From the NCBI GenBank assembly GCA_015061495.1, contig SUWL01000020.1, forward strand, positions 1 through 41,134: a DNA stretch of 41,134 bases. The letters run 5' to 3'. A program made the translations under genes and the position numbers. Shown here piece after piece: positions 25,693-32,956 of the stretch. This stretch comes from Lentisphaerota bacterium. GTDB taxonomy: Bacteria; Verrucomicrobiota; Lentisphaeria; Victivallales; Victivallaceae. The notes under the pieces were generated by a model, which was not told the DNA's origin, did no database searches, and saw only the letters and a program-made list of their open reading frames with translations. Within the stretch, counting starts at the first letter, position 1, and the number at the start of each line of letters is the position of its first letter.

Positions 25693-25738
25693 ATCACCTG
25701 CTCTTGAGTACAGATTTTTTTCTCTCAAGAATATCTGC

Positions 25739-25778
25739 ATAAAAAATCAGGCATATCACCAGAAGCGATACGCCTGAT
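25739..25778 (-). terminator. Rho-independent terminator of the redox operon
   Basis: On the minus strand a 12-bp stem with one G-T pair (ATCAGGCGTATC / GATATGCCTGAT) and a 9-base loop is followed by a run of T. It lies 24 bases past the rubredoxin stop and should end the superoxide reductase to rubredoxin transcript. Confidence 0.85.
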
Positions 25779-25801
25779 CAAACGATTGCAATCCATGCAG
25801 A

Positions 25802-25960
25802 TCACTCTTCGGTAAAGCTGTCCTTGCCGACTCCGCAAGCGGGACAGTTCCAACTTTCCGGAATATCTTCAAAGGCAGTTCCCGGAGCAATCCCATTATC
25901 CGGGTCACCAACTGCGGGATCATAAACATAGCCGCAAACTTCGCACACATACTTTTTCAT
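25802..25960 (-). CDS. Rubredoxin
   Basis: The gene encodes 52 residues, read directly from the minus strand: it starts [15 protein letters not shown] and ends with the [11 protein letters not shown] box. All four iron ligands are present (Cys6, Cys9, Cys39, Cys42), as are the usual aromatic core residues. A good ribosome binding site (AAAGGGAG) precedes the ATG. Rubredoxin is a one-electron carrier. In this operon it is the likely electron donor to the flavodiiron protein and the superoxide reductase, letting an anaerobe reduce oxygen and superoxide. It is the last gene before a clear terminator. Confidence 0.96.
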   Translation of the reverse strand: MKKYVCEVCGYVYDPAVGDPDNGIAPGTAFEDIPESWNCPACGVGKDSFTEE

Positions 25961-25986
25961 AGCCAACTCCCTTTCTTTGATTTTTA

Positions 25987-26268
25987 TTAATCCAAACCCT
26001 GCTTTTTACGCTGGATCGTATAGTACATACTGAAAAAATAATCGGTCGCCACCATGGAAAAATCCAGAACATACAACCAGAATACCCAATTACTCAAACA
26101 GCCGATACCCTGGCTGGAAGCTTTGCCGATAATTCCGCTCAAATAACCGATCAGCACCAAAGAGAGAAATACAAAACTTTTCCCTTTGGGATTTTTTACT
26201 TTAAGCGTCTTTATGATCGCCGGAGGCCAACTTACCCCGAAGCAGATCAACATAATTCCTTCCCACAT
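25987..26268 (-). CDS. Small PQ-loop (SemiSWEET-like) membrane protein
   Basis: I chose the ATG at 26268 because AAGGAGGA lies 8 bases upstream. The protein has 93 residues with three membrane helices. The first helix holds [21 protein letters not shown], close to the PQ-loop/MtN3 repeat (here PP for PQ) at a conserved cytosolic turn. Single-repeat members are 80-100 residues and dimerise as sugar transporters (SemiSWEET); other PQ-loop proteins carry other solutes. It lies between the flavodiiron protein and rubredoxin genes, 14 bases from the former, an odd place for a sugar transporter. Its role there is unknown. Confidence 0.75.
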   Translation of the reverse strand: MWEGIMLICFGVSWPPAIIKTLKVKNPKGKSFVFLSLVLIGYLSGIIGKASSQGIGCLSNWVFWLYVLDFSMVATDYFFSMYYTIQRKKQGLD

Positions 26269-26282
26269 CCCCAAATCCTCCT

Positions 26283-27473
26283 TTATAATGACTGTTTTAA
26301 TTTTTCTGCCAAAGTATATCCGGCATCAAAAATATTTTTCAATTCCTCTTCAGTCGGCTTGTATTTTGACTGAATGAAAGGAATCGGCAAATCAAACTTC
26401 ATAGCTTCCAATTCAGCAGTGATCTGCTTTGCCCCCTCCCCGCTCCAACCGCATGAACCGAAGGCAAAACCGATCTTATTCTGCGGTTTGAGTCCGCGAA
26501 TATAAGTAAGCACATCCGCCATCGCCGGAAAAACCTGATTATTCATCGTCGGCGCTCCGAATGCAGCCAAACCGGAAGCAGCAACTGCGGTCATAACCGC
26601 ACTGCGTTCACTGACCGCCAGATCAATAAGTTCAACTTCAACTCCGGCATACCGGACCCCATCGGCAAAAGCTCGCGCCAACTCCTCGGTCGCATGCCAC
26701 ATGGTACAAAATACCACGACCGCCCGGGCACATGGTTTCTGCTCGGCATAACGGCGGTAGGCGGCAAAAATTTTATCAAAATCTTTGCGGAACAACGGAC
26801 CATGATCCGGAGCGACCACCTTTATATCCAAATTGAGCGCGATCAACGCATCCAATACGGTCAACACTTTGGCACTTTGTGCATTGATGATATTGGCATA
26901 ATATTTGCTCATTTCATATTCAAGCAACGACGGATCATATTCATCTGCCCACAGCTTGCTTCCGGCGAGATGCTGCCCGAATGCATCCTGCGAAAAGAGT
27001 ACACCGTCCCGGTCATAGAAACAAACCATACTGTCCGGCCAGTGGAGCATTCTGGTTTCCACAAAACTCAAAGAGCCGCAGCCGATGGACACCGGATCTT
27101 TGGCAATTTCGACATCGATACCATAGTACGCTTTAAGTGTTTTCGCTCCCATTGCCGAAGCGATCACTCTTTCCGGCTGAATCGCGGCGATCGCCTCCGC
27201 CAGACAGCCGGAGTGATCAGGTTCAGCGTGATTGGAAATGATATAATCAATTTTGCGGGGATCAATCACCGAAGAGATCCGTTCCATCATTTCTGCAAAA
27301 AATCCCTTTTTCACCGTATCGATCAAGGTAACTTTTTCATCGATGATCAGAAACGCATTATAAGTAGTGCCCCGCCCGGTAAGATAACCGTGAAAATTCC
27401 GGACACTCCAATCCACGGCACCGACCCACCAGACATTTTCTGAAATTTTTTCAGCGTTGTAAAAACTTTTCAT
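26283..27473 (-). CDS. Flavodiiron protein (FprA-type oxygen/NO reductase)
   Basis: The start is the ATG at 27473 after GGAGGGG. The protein has 396 residues. The N-terminal metallo-beta-lactamase-like domain (about 1-245) carries the diiron ligands: NHAEPDHSG (His82, Glu84, Asp86, His87), then MLHWPDSM, FSQDAFGQH and PDHGP. The C-terminal flavodoxin domain (about 255-396) has the FMN loops CTMWHATEELA, GAPTMNNQ and GSCGWSGEGAK. The enzyme reduces O2 to water or NO to N2O in the cytoplasm, with electrons usually from rubredoxin, which is encoded two genes downstream. It has no fused rubredoxin or flavin reductase domain. Confidence 0.95.
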   Translation of the reverse strand: MKSFYNAEKISENVWWVGAVDWSVRNFHGYLTGRGTTYNAFLIIDEKVTLIDTVKKGFFAEMMERISSVIDPRKIDYIISNHAEPDHSGCLAEAIAAIQPERVIASAMGAKTLKAYYGIDVEIAKDPVSIGCGSLSFVETRMLHWPDSMVCFYDRDGVLFSQDAFGQHLAGSKLWADEYDPSLLEYEMSKYYANIINAQSAKVLTVLDALIALNLDIKVVAPDHGPLFRKDFDKIFAAYRRYAEQKPCARAVVVFCTMWHATEELARAFADGVRYAGVEVELIDLAVSERSAVMTAVAASGLAAFGAPTMNNQVFPAMADVLTYIRGLKPQNKIGFAFGSCGWSGEGAKQITAELEAMKFDLPIPFIQSKYKPTEEELKNIFDAGYTLAEKLKQSL

Positions 27474-27503
27474 ATGCCCCTCCACACCGTCTTTACTGTT
27501 TTA

Positions 27504-27887
27504 TTACTTCTTCCATAATCCGTGGATATTACAGCTTGCACGGACAAGCAGTTTTGGAGAAAGCGGCACATAAAATGCCGCTTGCGGCAAATCTCCGGGT
27601 TTAAGATAGCAGCGATTTACATACGCGCCATTTATAACTTCGATCCACTCGATATAATGTTCCGCAGTCATCGGGTGAGCAGTTTCTCCAACTCTGACCA
27701 GAATGCCGTCCTCCCGGGCTTCTACGACCGGAACATGCTTTTCGACGGCGGCATCCACAGAATTTTCCTTTTGCAAGCTCATCGGCATCCCGCAGCAAGC
27801 CGGTACCTGGACTCCGCTTTTACCGGAATTGGTCACTTCCAGCTGCAATCCGCATCTGGAACAACGGAAAATGTCATTATTGTTCAT
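27504..27887 (-). CDS. dfx: Superoxide reductase (desulfoferrodoxin, two-iron type)
   Basis: The start is the ATG at 27887 (MNNNDIFRC); the longer frame upstream runs through the leader. The protein has 127 residues. The desulforedoxin-like centre I is complete: Cys9, Cys12, Cys31 and Cys32. The catalytic centre II ligands are His51, His71, His77 (HPMTAEHYIEWIEV), Cys119 and His122 (CNIHGLW). The Glu-Lys before His51 is the usual lid motif. It reduces superoxide to peroxide without releasing oxygen. It is first gene of the operon with flavodiiron protein, PQ-loop protein and rubredoxin, behind its own promoter. Confidence 0.96.
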   Translation of the reverse strand: MNNNDIFRCSRCGLQLEVTNSGKSGVQVPACCGMPMSLQKENSVDAAVEKHVPVVEAREDGILVRVGETAHPMTAEHYIEWIEVINGAYVNRCYLKPGDLPQAAFYVPLSPKLLVRASCNIHGLWKK

Positions 27888-27944
27888 TTTCAACCTCTTC
27901 TCCACCACACTTGCGATAAGACTCATTCCCCGGCAAAAACACTC

Positions 27945-27972
27945 CCGTCCAGGTAAAAAACTCACCTGACGG
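27945..27972 (-). promoter_or_regulatory. Hairpin in the 5' leader of the superoxide reductase operon
   Basis: On the minus strand CCGTCAGGT and ACCTGGACGG pair across a T-rich loop with one bulged base. It lies just downstream of the predicted transcription start, about 60 bases before the start codon. It could stabilise or regulate the message. It is not a terminator, since no T run follows. Confidence 0.4.
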
Positions 27973-27983
27973 CTTCGGTTCTT

Positions 27984-28011
27984 AATATACGCTTTTTTTT
28001 ACGATTTTCAA
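27984..28011 (-). promoter_or_regulatory. Promoter of the superoxide reductase operon
   Basis: On the minus strand TTGAAA (-35) and TATATT (-10) are 16 bases apart and about 100 bases upstream of the dfx ATG. The -35 lies one base from the -35 of the divergent xseB promoter. Confidence 0.6.
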
Positions 28012-28012
28012 C

Positions 28013-28040
28013 TTGATTTTTAAAAAAATGAGGATATATT
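28013..28040 (+). promoter_or_regulatory. Promoter of xseB
   Basis: TTGATT (-35) and TATATT (-10) are separated by 16 bases. The predicted start of transcription is about 20 bases before the xseB start codon, which has AAAGGAGA in front of it. The promoter is back to back with that of the redox operon. Confidence 0.6.
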
Positions 28041-28068
28041 TCACTGATACAACCTAAAAGGAGAACGT

Positions 28069-28350
28069 ATGTCAAGCACAAATATTCCCCAGGACATTCT
28101 TGCCATGTCAGTAGATCAGGCGATTGCCGAATTGGAAGTGCAAGTTGCCAAAATGGAAACCGGCGGTCAAACTCTGGAAGAGTTGACTGCCATATTTGAA
28201 CGCGGAGTATTGCTGTCCAGGCATTGCCGGGAACAACTGGCCAAATTGGAACGCAAAATACAGCTGCTTACGGCAGATGATGGCGGTGAAGGCGCGTGGA
28301 CGGATTTTGATGCATCCAGCGGCAGACGCCAGGACAATGTGCCTTTTTGA
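28069..28350 (+). CDS. xseB: Exodeoxyribonuclease VII small subunit
   Basis: The protein has 93 residues. The core helix pair (SVDQAIAELEVQVAKMETG, LEELTAIFERGVLLSRHC, then LAKLERKIQLLTAD) is the standard XseB pattern, with the conserved L-E-x-x-V...LE...G...Y/S-x-x-G/C layout. XseB subunits bind along the XseA large subunit to form the single-strand-specific exonuclease VII used in repair. The acidic tail (DGGEGAWTDFD) is usual. XseA is not adjacent: the gene has its own promoter and a strong terminator directly after it, so it is transcribed alone. Confidence 0.92.
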   Translation: MSSTNIPQDILAMSVDQAIAELEVQVAKMETGGQTLEELTAIFERGVLLSRHCREQLAKLERKIQLLTADDGGEGAWTDFDASSGRRQDNVPF

Positions 28351-28365
28351 AAAACTGAAATATTT

Positions 28366-28398
28366 ACGGGGAAAGATCAAAAATCTTTCCCCGTTTTT
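28366..28398 (+). terminator. Rho-independent terminator of xseB
   Basis: A perfect 12-bp stem (ACGGGGAAAGAT / ATCTTTCCCCGT) with a 5-base loop is followed by TTTTTCATTTTT, 16 bases after the xseB stop. On the other strand the hairpin is followed by an AT-rich but T-poor stretch, so it acts mainly for the + strand. Confidence 0.92.
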
Positions 28399-28410
28399 CA
28401 TTTTTAACTT

Positions 28411-28515
28411 TTATGCAATAATGATCGCGCAGAACATGATACACGCCACAGCCATGAGAATACCAAAGGTATAGACCATGATATCATCCAGATGCTTTTT
28501 GAAAAAATCACCCAT
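28411..28515 (-). CDS. Putative small membrane protein (34 residues)
   Basis: The frame starts MGDFFKKHLDDIMVY and continues into one hydrophobic helix of about 19 residues to the C-terminus. A GGAGC-containing site lies about 11 bases before the ATG. The same frame could be read from a TTG at 28593 that overlaps the stop of the upstream gene, giving 60 residues, but the added part has no clear character. It follows the unrecognised membrane-anchored gene on the same strand and may be co-transcribed with it. No family is recognised; it could be chance. Confidence 0.4.
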   Translation of the reverse strand: MGDFFKKHLDDIMVYTFGILMAVACIMFCAIIIA

Positions 28516-28589
28516 AATGCTACTTGCTCCATAACAATTTGTCAATTTGAAAACTTCTGCTGCCGCGACTTTTACGGCAGCATCAACTG

Positions 28590-29027
28590 TCAAACTGTTA
28601 CGGGACTTGCACGGGGTGGTAAAGAGAGACGTAAAAACCTTTGATAGGAAAATATGCTGCTTTTATCAACAATCTGATTGCGGAAATGCGCCACTGCGAT
28701 CCGGGTTCCGGCTTCAAAAAGGTCGGCGTTTCCATCCCGGAAAAGTCCGGGCATGACCGGTTCCTGATTGCGGCGGGAAATCACCGCCGAGGTCACAGTC
28801 ATCGGCAATGCTTCAAGTAAATCACCTTGTGCCTGGTTGCGACGATCGGTACCGGAAGGAGTTGACGGCAATTCAAAAATGGTCTTTTGACAGAAATTTC
28901 CGGAGTCAGTACACCGGATAACCGGAGAATTTTGCACAACGCCCCAAACGGACATCACCACCAGGACAGCAACTGTCAGCGGCAACGTCCGCAATGCAAA
29001 TTCAGAGATCCGGTTGAACAACTTCAT
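28590..29027 (-). CDS. Unrecognised membrane-anchored or secreted protein
   Basis: The protein has 145 residues. The N-terminus MKLFNRISEFALRTLPLTV leads into one hydrophobic helix (about 13-31), with the rest outside. The body is polar with no motif I know; two Cys (residues 39 and 46) could form a disulfide. The gene has an AGGA site before its ATG and a near-consensus promoter 40-65 bases upstream, which supports it being real although it looks like no family. The stop overlaps a TTG that could start the next small frame. Function unknown. Confidence 0.55.
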   Translation of the reverse strand: MKLFNRISEFALRTLPLTVAVLVVMSVWGVVQNSPVIRCTDSGNFCQKTIFELPSTPSGTDRRNQAQGDLLEALPMTVTSAVISRRNQEPVMPGLFRDGNADLFEAGTRIAVAHFRNQIVDKSSIFSYQRFLRLSLPPRASPVTV

Positions 29028-29065
29028 CGTTTTCCTGTCATATTCCGTGATTGAAATCTGTATTT

Positions 29066-29094
29066 AAAATAACACGGCACAACTCTTTTGTCAA
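29066..29094 (-). promoter_or_regulatory. Strong sigma-70-type promoter for the unrecognised gene at 28590-29027
   Basis: On the minus strand TTGACA and TATTTT are separated by exactly 17 bases. This is the closest match to the consensus that I found in the window. It lies between the aldo/keto reductase stop and the ATG at 29027. Confidence 0.75.
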
Positions 29095-29134
29095 GCAGCA
29101 GTGCGGCATTCCTCAAACCGTTTACGGGACGATT

Positions 29135-30244
29135 TCAGCATCCACTCTTTTCAGCCCACTTTGCCAGCGATGCCAGATGATACGGGATATCCAAATGCTG
29201 CGGACAAACATCGGTACAACAACCATAATTGACACACTCATCGGCACGATGCCTTGAGGAGCATATTTTATAAGAATTCACGATTTGTGGCATATTGCCA
29301 AACATTTTCACATTGTTAAGCATGGATATGAATCCGGGGATCGGCAAATTCATCGGACATGCCGCAAGGCAATACCCGCATCCGGTACACTCCACCCGGG
29401 GATTGTTATTCAAATATGCCCGCAATTGTCCCAAAACTTTAAGTTCATCATCACTCAACTGTTTAAAATCATTCATGACAGCGACATTATCCAGCATCTG
29501 CTCCATAGTGGATATGCCGCTCAACACCGTATCAACCCCCTTCAGACCGGCGGCGAAACGGATCGCCCATGAAGCGACCGATGCTCCGGGGGATGCGCTT
29601 TTCAAAATTCCGGCACCATCTTGCGGCAGATTGGCAAGCAGTCCGCCTTTGACCGGTTCCATGATCAAAATTTTTCTGCCGTGTTTACGGGCGATCTCAT
29701 AACACTCCCGGGAGCGAACCGCCGGATTGTCCCAGTCAATATAATTGATCTGCAGCTGCACAACATCCACTTCCGGATATTCGGTCAGTACCTTATCCAG
29801 CAATTCGGGTTTGCCGTGAAAAGAAAAACCGACTTCGCGTGCCAAACCTTGCGCCTTTTTTTCAAAAATGAAGTCAAAGTATCCTTTTGCCTCGGCATCC
29901 GGATAAATTTTTTCGTCCAGAGAATGAAGCAGATAGCGGTCAAAATACTCCAAACCGGTAACATTAAGCTGCTTTTGAAAAAACTCTTCTGCGGAAGACC
30001 CTTCGGGGATCCGCCAGGTGGACAATTTATCGGCGATCTCAAAAGAATCCCGGGGATAACGTTTGACAACATATTCCCGGATGGCATGCTCCGATTGCGT
30101 ATCGTGATAAAGTTCAGCGGTGTCAAATTTGCGAAAACCATGTTCAAGAAAACAATCAACCAGACGGATCGTCTGTTCCGGATCGATTTTGTTATCAGTT
30201 CCGACGGGCAGACGCATCATGCCAAGAGCAAGTTCTTTTCTCAT
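29135..30244 (-). CDS. Aldo/keto reductase with C-terminal iron-sulfur domain
   Basis: The protein has 369 residues. The aldo/keto reductase barrel spans about 1-265: FRKFDTAELYHD (Asp and catalytic Tyr), ADKLST (Lys), YFDRYLLHSLDE (His) and an NADPH-site region SGISTMEQM. The C-terminal domain has two ferredoxin-like Cys groups, ECTGCGYCLAACPMNLPI and a second one in CVNYGCCTDVCPQHLDI, preceded by an extra Cys. This fused form is common in anaerobes and is predicted to pass electrons between the clusters and the nicotinamide site, but no substrate is established for most. It appears to be a single gene with a GAGGT ribosome binding site. Confidence 0.93.
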   Translation of the reverse strand: MRKELALGMMRLPVGTDNKIDPEQTIRLVDCFLEHGFRKFDTAELYHDTQSEHAIREYVVKRYPRDSFEIADKLSTWRIPEGSSAEEFFQKQLNVTGLEYFDRYLLHSLDEKIYPDAEAKGYFDFIFEKKAQGLAREVGFSFHGKPELLDKVLTEYPEVDVVQLQINYIDWDNPAVRSRECYEIARKHGRKILIMEPVKGGLLANLPQDGAGILKSASPGASVASWAIRFAAGLKGVDTVLSGISTMEQMLDNVAVMNDFKQLSDDELKVLGQLRAYLNNNPRVECTGCGYCLAACPMNLPIPGFISMLNNVKMFGNMPQIVNSYKICSSRHRADECVNYGCCTDVCPQHLDIPYHLASLAKWAEKSGC

Positions 30245-30295
30245 AATATAACCTCATTTTCAAAATATAAACGCGAAAACGCCAACTTGATGCGG

Positions 30296-31207
30296 CTATT
30301 TTTTTGACTTCGATACCGCGGCTTTGATTTTCTGCCAATCCGCATTGCGGAGCAATTCAGGAATATTGGTATAAATGTTTTTATGATGCCCGTATTCCGG
30401 TTTCATCAATTCAGAAATGGCATCTTCCACGCTCCAATCCTCAAAGGCAATGCGATAAGCAGCAACAGCGCAGCCGGTACGGTCGCTGCCATGCCAACAG
30501 TGGATCAATAACGGTTTCGGCGCATCCCGGATCACGGATAGAATCTTATAGAGATCCGCTTCGGTGATATTTCCGGTATCAAGGGGGATCTCATACAGAG
30601 TAATGGCATTGTTCCAATTGCGGTTGATTGCATTGATTTCGTTTCTGTCGCTGTTATTTTCCCGCAAATTCAGCACACTGCGAATACAGTTAAAGGTGTA
30701 AAGAGACCAAAACTCATCTTTATCCGGCTGACCAGAACGGTAAATATTCTCATTGACCTGATGAAAATTTTTCGGAAAATCCGGATATGGAGACTCGCCT
30801 GCCAAACCGTGAACCCAATAGTAATTGCGTGCCAACCGCTGTTTAACCACCCGGTCATCTTTGAACTCCAATATCCGGAAATACCATTTGGCAAAAATTC
30901 CGTTCCATCCCCAAAGCCAATGTCGCTGCGGAAAGAAATCGCAATGCCACTGATCCGCAGCCATAACAGCTTGATTTTTCACCACATCCTGTGCCTTGCG
31001 GAAAGAATGGGAATATTTTTGGCTTCGCGGCAGATGGATAGCAAACCGGTTCCAGCTCCACCGGCTGCGAAAAGCGTGCTTTTCCAGATGCTCTGCGACT
31101 TCAGTTTTGGTCATGCCGATATAGTTATGTTCCGGAACGGCACTGCATCCCAGCTGAAAAATTATAAACAACAAACATAACGGACTGCCGAATTTGAATT
31201 TTCCCAT
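30296..31207 (-). CDS. Lipoprotein with BamE/OmlA-like segment and dual-specificity phosphatase domain
   Basis: The protein has 303 residues. A lipoprotein signal ends FQLGC (Cys21). Next is NYIGMTKTEVAEHLEKH (about 28-44), which resembles the start of the SmpA/OmlA (BamE) fold. A middle part rich in Trp and Tyr has no known match. The C-terminal domain (about 145-290) is a protein tyrosine/dual-specificity phosphatase: VNENIYRSGQP, then the P-loop HCWHGSDRTG with Cys237 and Arg243 of C-x5-R, and the general acid Asp probably in IPLDTG. It would act on phospho-substrates in the periplasm. Protein, phosphoinositol or polyphosphate substrates are all possible. Confidence 0.82.
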   Translation of the reverse strand: MGKFKFGSPLCLLFIIFQLGCSAVPEHNYIGMTKTEVAEHLEKHAFRSRWSWNRFAIHLPRSQKYSHSFRKAQDVVKNQAVMAADQWHCDFFPQRHWLWGWNGIFAKWYFRILEFKDDRVVKQRLARNYYWVHGLAGESPYPDFPKNFHQVNENIYRSGQPDKDEFWSLYTFNCIRSVLNLRENNSDRNEINAINRNWNNAITLYEIPLDTGNITEADLYKILSVIRDAPKPLLIHCWHGSDRTGCAVAAYRIAFEDWSVEDAISELMKPEYGHHKNIYTNIPELLRNADWQKIKAAVSKSKK

Positions 31208-31379
31208 ATATCATGTCTCCATACTCAAATCAAACGTTTGCCGGTAATATACCATTTCCGCCGGCGGATTGCAACTGCCGGAACAATATTTATAAAAAAA
31301 ATCGATGTTTCAGTATCAGATCAGAGTAAATCTTTCCGGCAATACATATAAAATTCCGTATCCGTTGCGATTTTGACAC

Positions 31380-31407
31380 TTGTAATTCAACAAACGAAGG
31401 TTATATT
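31380..31407 (+). promoter_or_regulatory. Possible promoter for the glycosyltransferase at 31448
   Basis: TTGTAA and TATATT are separated by 16 bases, about 40 bases before the start codon. A TTGACA a few bases earlier has no good -10 partner. The rest of the 240-base divergent gap (31208-31447) is AT-rich and shows no gene. Confidence 0.4.
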
Positions 31408-31447
31408 AAAACGAAACCATTTGCTTTATCAGAAAAAATGTTAATTT

Positions 31448-32185
31448 ATGAAGATATCTGTTGTCACAATTGTCCGGAATGACTGCACCCATATTGAGGA
31501 TACTTTGCGCTCTGTCCTTGAACAGAGCGGCGAAGGATTCGAATTGGAATATGTGGTCATCGACGGGGCATCGGACGATGGCACGGCTGAAATTATTGAA
31601 AAATACGCCGACAGACTTGCTTTTTTTGTCAGCGAGAAAGACAACGGCATTTACGACGCGATGAATAAAGGGATCGCCCGCTGCACGGGAGAGGTAATCG
31701 GCATGATCAACTCCGGAGACCGGTATCTTCCCGGAGCCCTCGAATTGGTTGCCGGAAGTTTCGCAGATTACGGCAAACTTGACCGCATATTCTGGGGAGA
31801 TGTGATTTATCAGCATCTGGGACTGGTCAAAGGTTTCCGGAAAAAGAACCGTTATCTGGGAGCATTTGCGCCGCATCCATCCATGTTCGTTCCCAGAAAG
31901 ATTTATGAAACCATCGGGGGATACGATGAAAGTTTCCGGCTTCTGGGAGATTATGATTTCATGTACCGGGCGGTTAATGTAAAAAATATCGCTCCGCTTT
32001 ATGTACCGCAGCCGATAGCTTTTTATCTGGAAGACGGACTGTCTGACCGCTATATTTACCAGTGCCTGAAAGATGAGTTGACCGTCAAACTGCGCTACGG
32101 ACAGAATCCTTTGATTGCCCGGTTTATTTTCCTGTTAAAAGTGATAAAAAACAGTCCACGAATCCTGAAAAGCTGCTTCCGGTAA
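31448..32185 (+). CDS. Family 2 glycosyltransferase
   Basis: The protein has 245 residues with a GT-A domain: ISVVTIVRNDCTHIEDTLRS, then VVIDGASDDGTAEII, SEKDNGIYDAMNKGI and IGMINSGDRY in place of DxD. The later FAPHPSMFVPRKIYETIGGYDE and LGDYDFMYR motifs are typical of the WcaA/colanic-acid type. No ribosome binding site is obvious before the ATG. It is the only + strand gene of the second glycan cluster and ends 5 bases from the convergent methyltransferase, with no terminator between them. Substrates unknown. Confidence 0.92.
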   Translation: MKISVVTIVRNDCTHIEDTLRSVLEQSGEGFELEYVVIDGASDDGTAEIIEKYADRLAFFVSEKDNGIYDAMNKGIARCTGEVIGMINSGDRYLPGALELVAGSFADYGKLDRIFWGDVIYQHLGLVKGFRKKNRYLGAFAPHPSMFVPRKIYETIGGYDESFRLLGDYDFMYRAVNVKNIAPLYVPQPIAFYLEDGLSDRYIYQCLKDELTVKLRYGQNPLIARFIFLLKVIKNSPRILKSCFR

Positions 32186-32190
32186 GGTGT

Positions 32191-32934
32191 TTATTCCCTG
32201 CAATCTAAAGATTGTGGAGTGTCAACAGCTTTACTTTCTTTTATAAATAATAGATCATTGGGACTGAAATCCCGAATAGTTTTATATCCCCTGGAACATA
32301 AAAAATCTTCCAATTCATCAGGTTTATTAGCTTCCACAAGAATCAGCCTTGGGGAATACTTTTCCCAATCCAATCCTTTCAGTACAGATAATTCGTTACC
32401 TTCCACATCCAGTGAAAAGAAATCGATCTGTGACGGTTTAACTTCCTCAAGTATTGATGTCAGAGTTCTTGCCGGAGCATATTCAATTTCCCCAGATACG
32501 CCTTTTTCCAACTGCATGCCACGCTCCCGCAACTCGCTTTGAGCTGTTGTTTGCGTAGAATCAACCATTTGGGAAAGCAAACTCAAACTGTAGATTGGTA
32601 CTGTCGGTTGCGAATATTCAAAATCAACCAATGCGTTATGAAAACATGCGCTATTGGGGCGTTCTCGGCAGCACTCCTGATATTGTTCAAAAATGGGTTC
32701 CACCAATATTCCCTGCCAATGTTTGACGCGTTCCCAGTAATATGTATTACTTTGAGAGTATCCGTTATGAGCTCCTGCTTCAATAAAAAATCCCGGCGTT
32801 TCCGGCAGATATTTTGCCAAACGTTTATCAATGCCGTGCAAGGCGGGTGATGACCAGCGGTAGATGCCGAATATTTCAGCAAATCTCCGAAGTTTCCGCT
32901 TGACTGCACTGCGTATAACTTTTGAAATAACCAT
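32191..32934 (-). CDS. FkbM family methyltransferase
   Basis: The start is the ATG at 32934 (MVISKVIRS), preceded by AAAGGA; the longer frame would overlap the GT4 gene. The protein has 247 residues. The SAM-binding fold is seen in FFIEAGAHNGYSQSNTYY (motif I), GILVEPIFEQYQEC, and IDFFSLDVEGNELSVLKGL, the FkbM signature near residues 175-195. FkbM enzymes O-methylate sugars or polyketides. Given the neighbouring glycosyltransferases a sugar O-methylation is likely. It is the last gene of the minus-strand cluster. Confidence 0.92.
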   Translation of the reverse strand: MVISKVIRSAVKRKLRRFAEIFGIYRWSSPALHGIDKRLAKYLPETPGFFIEAGAHNGYSQSNTYYWERVKHWQGILVEPIFEQYQECCRERPNSACFHNALVDFEYSQPTVPIYSLSLLSQMVDSTQTTAQSELRERGMQLEKGVSGEIEYAPARTLTSILEEVKPSQIDFFSLDVEGNELSVLKGLDWEKYSPRLILVEANKPDELEDFLCSRGYKTIRDFSPNDLLFIKESKAVDTPQSLDCRE

Positions 32935-32956
32935 TTTTATTCCTTTTTTTATGCTA

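Noticed and set aside
25756-25950. Minus-strand frame of 64 codons in another frame over the rubredoxin gene
   Set aside because: The overlapping 52-codon frame is a perfect rubredoxin with a good ribosome binding site; this one has no domain.
26694-27443. + strand frame of 249 codons opposite the flavodiiron gene
   Set aside because: The minus strand encodes a complete flavodiiron protein with all ligands; the + frame has no features.
29621-30307. + strand frame of 228 codons opposite the aldo/keto reductase
   Set aside because: Antisense to a clear enzyme gene; no signal, motif or ribosome binding site.
32181-32193. Terminator between the convergent GT2 and FkbM genes
   Set aside because: The gap is only 5 bases and no hairpin with a T run is visible around it.
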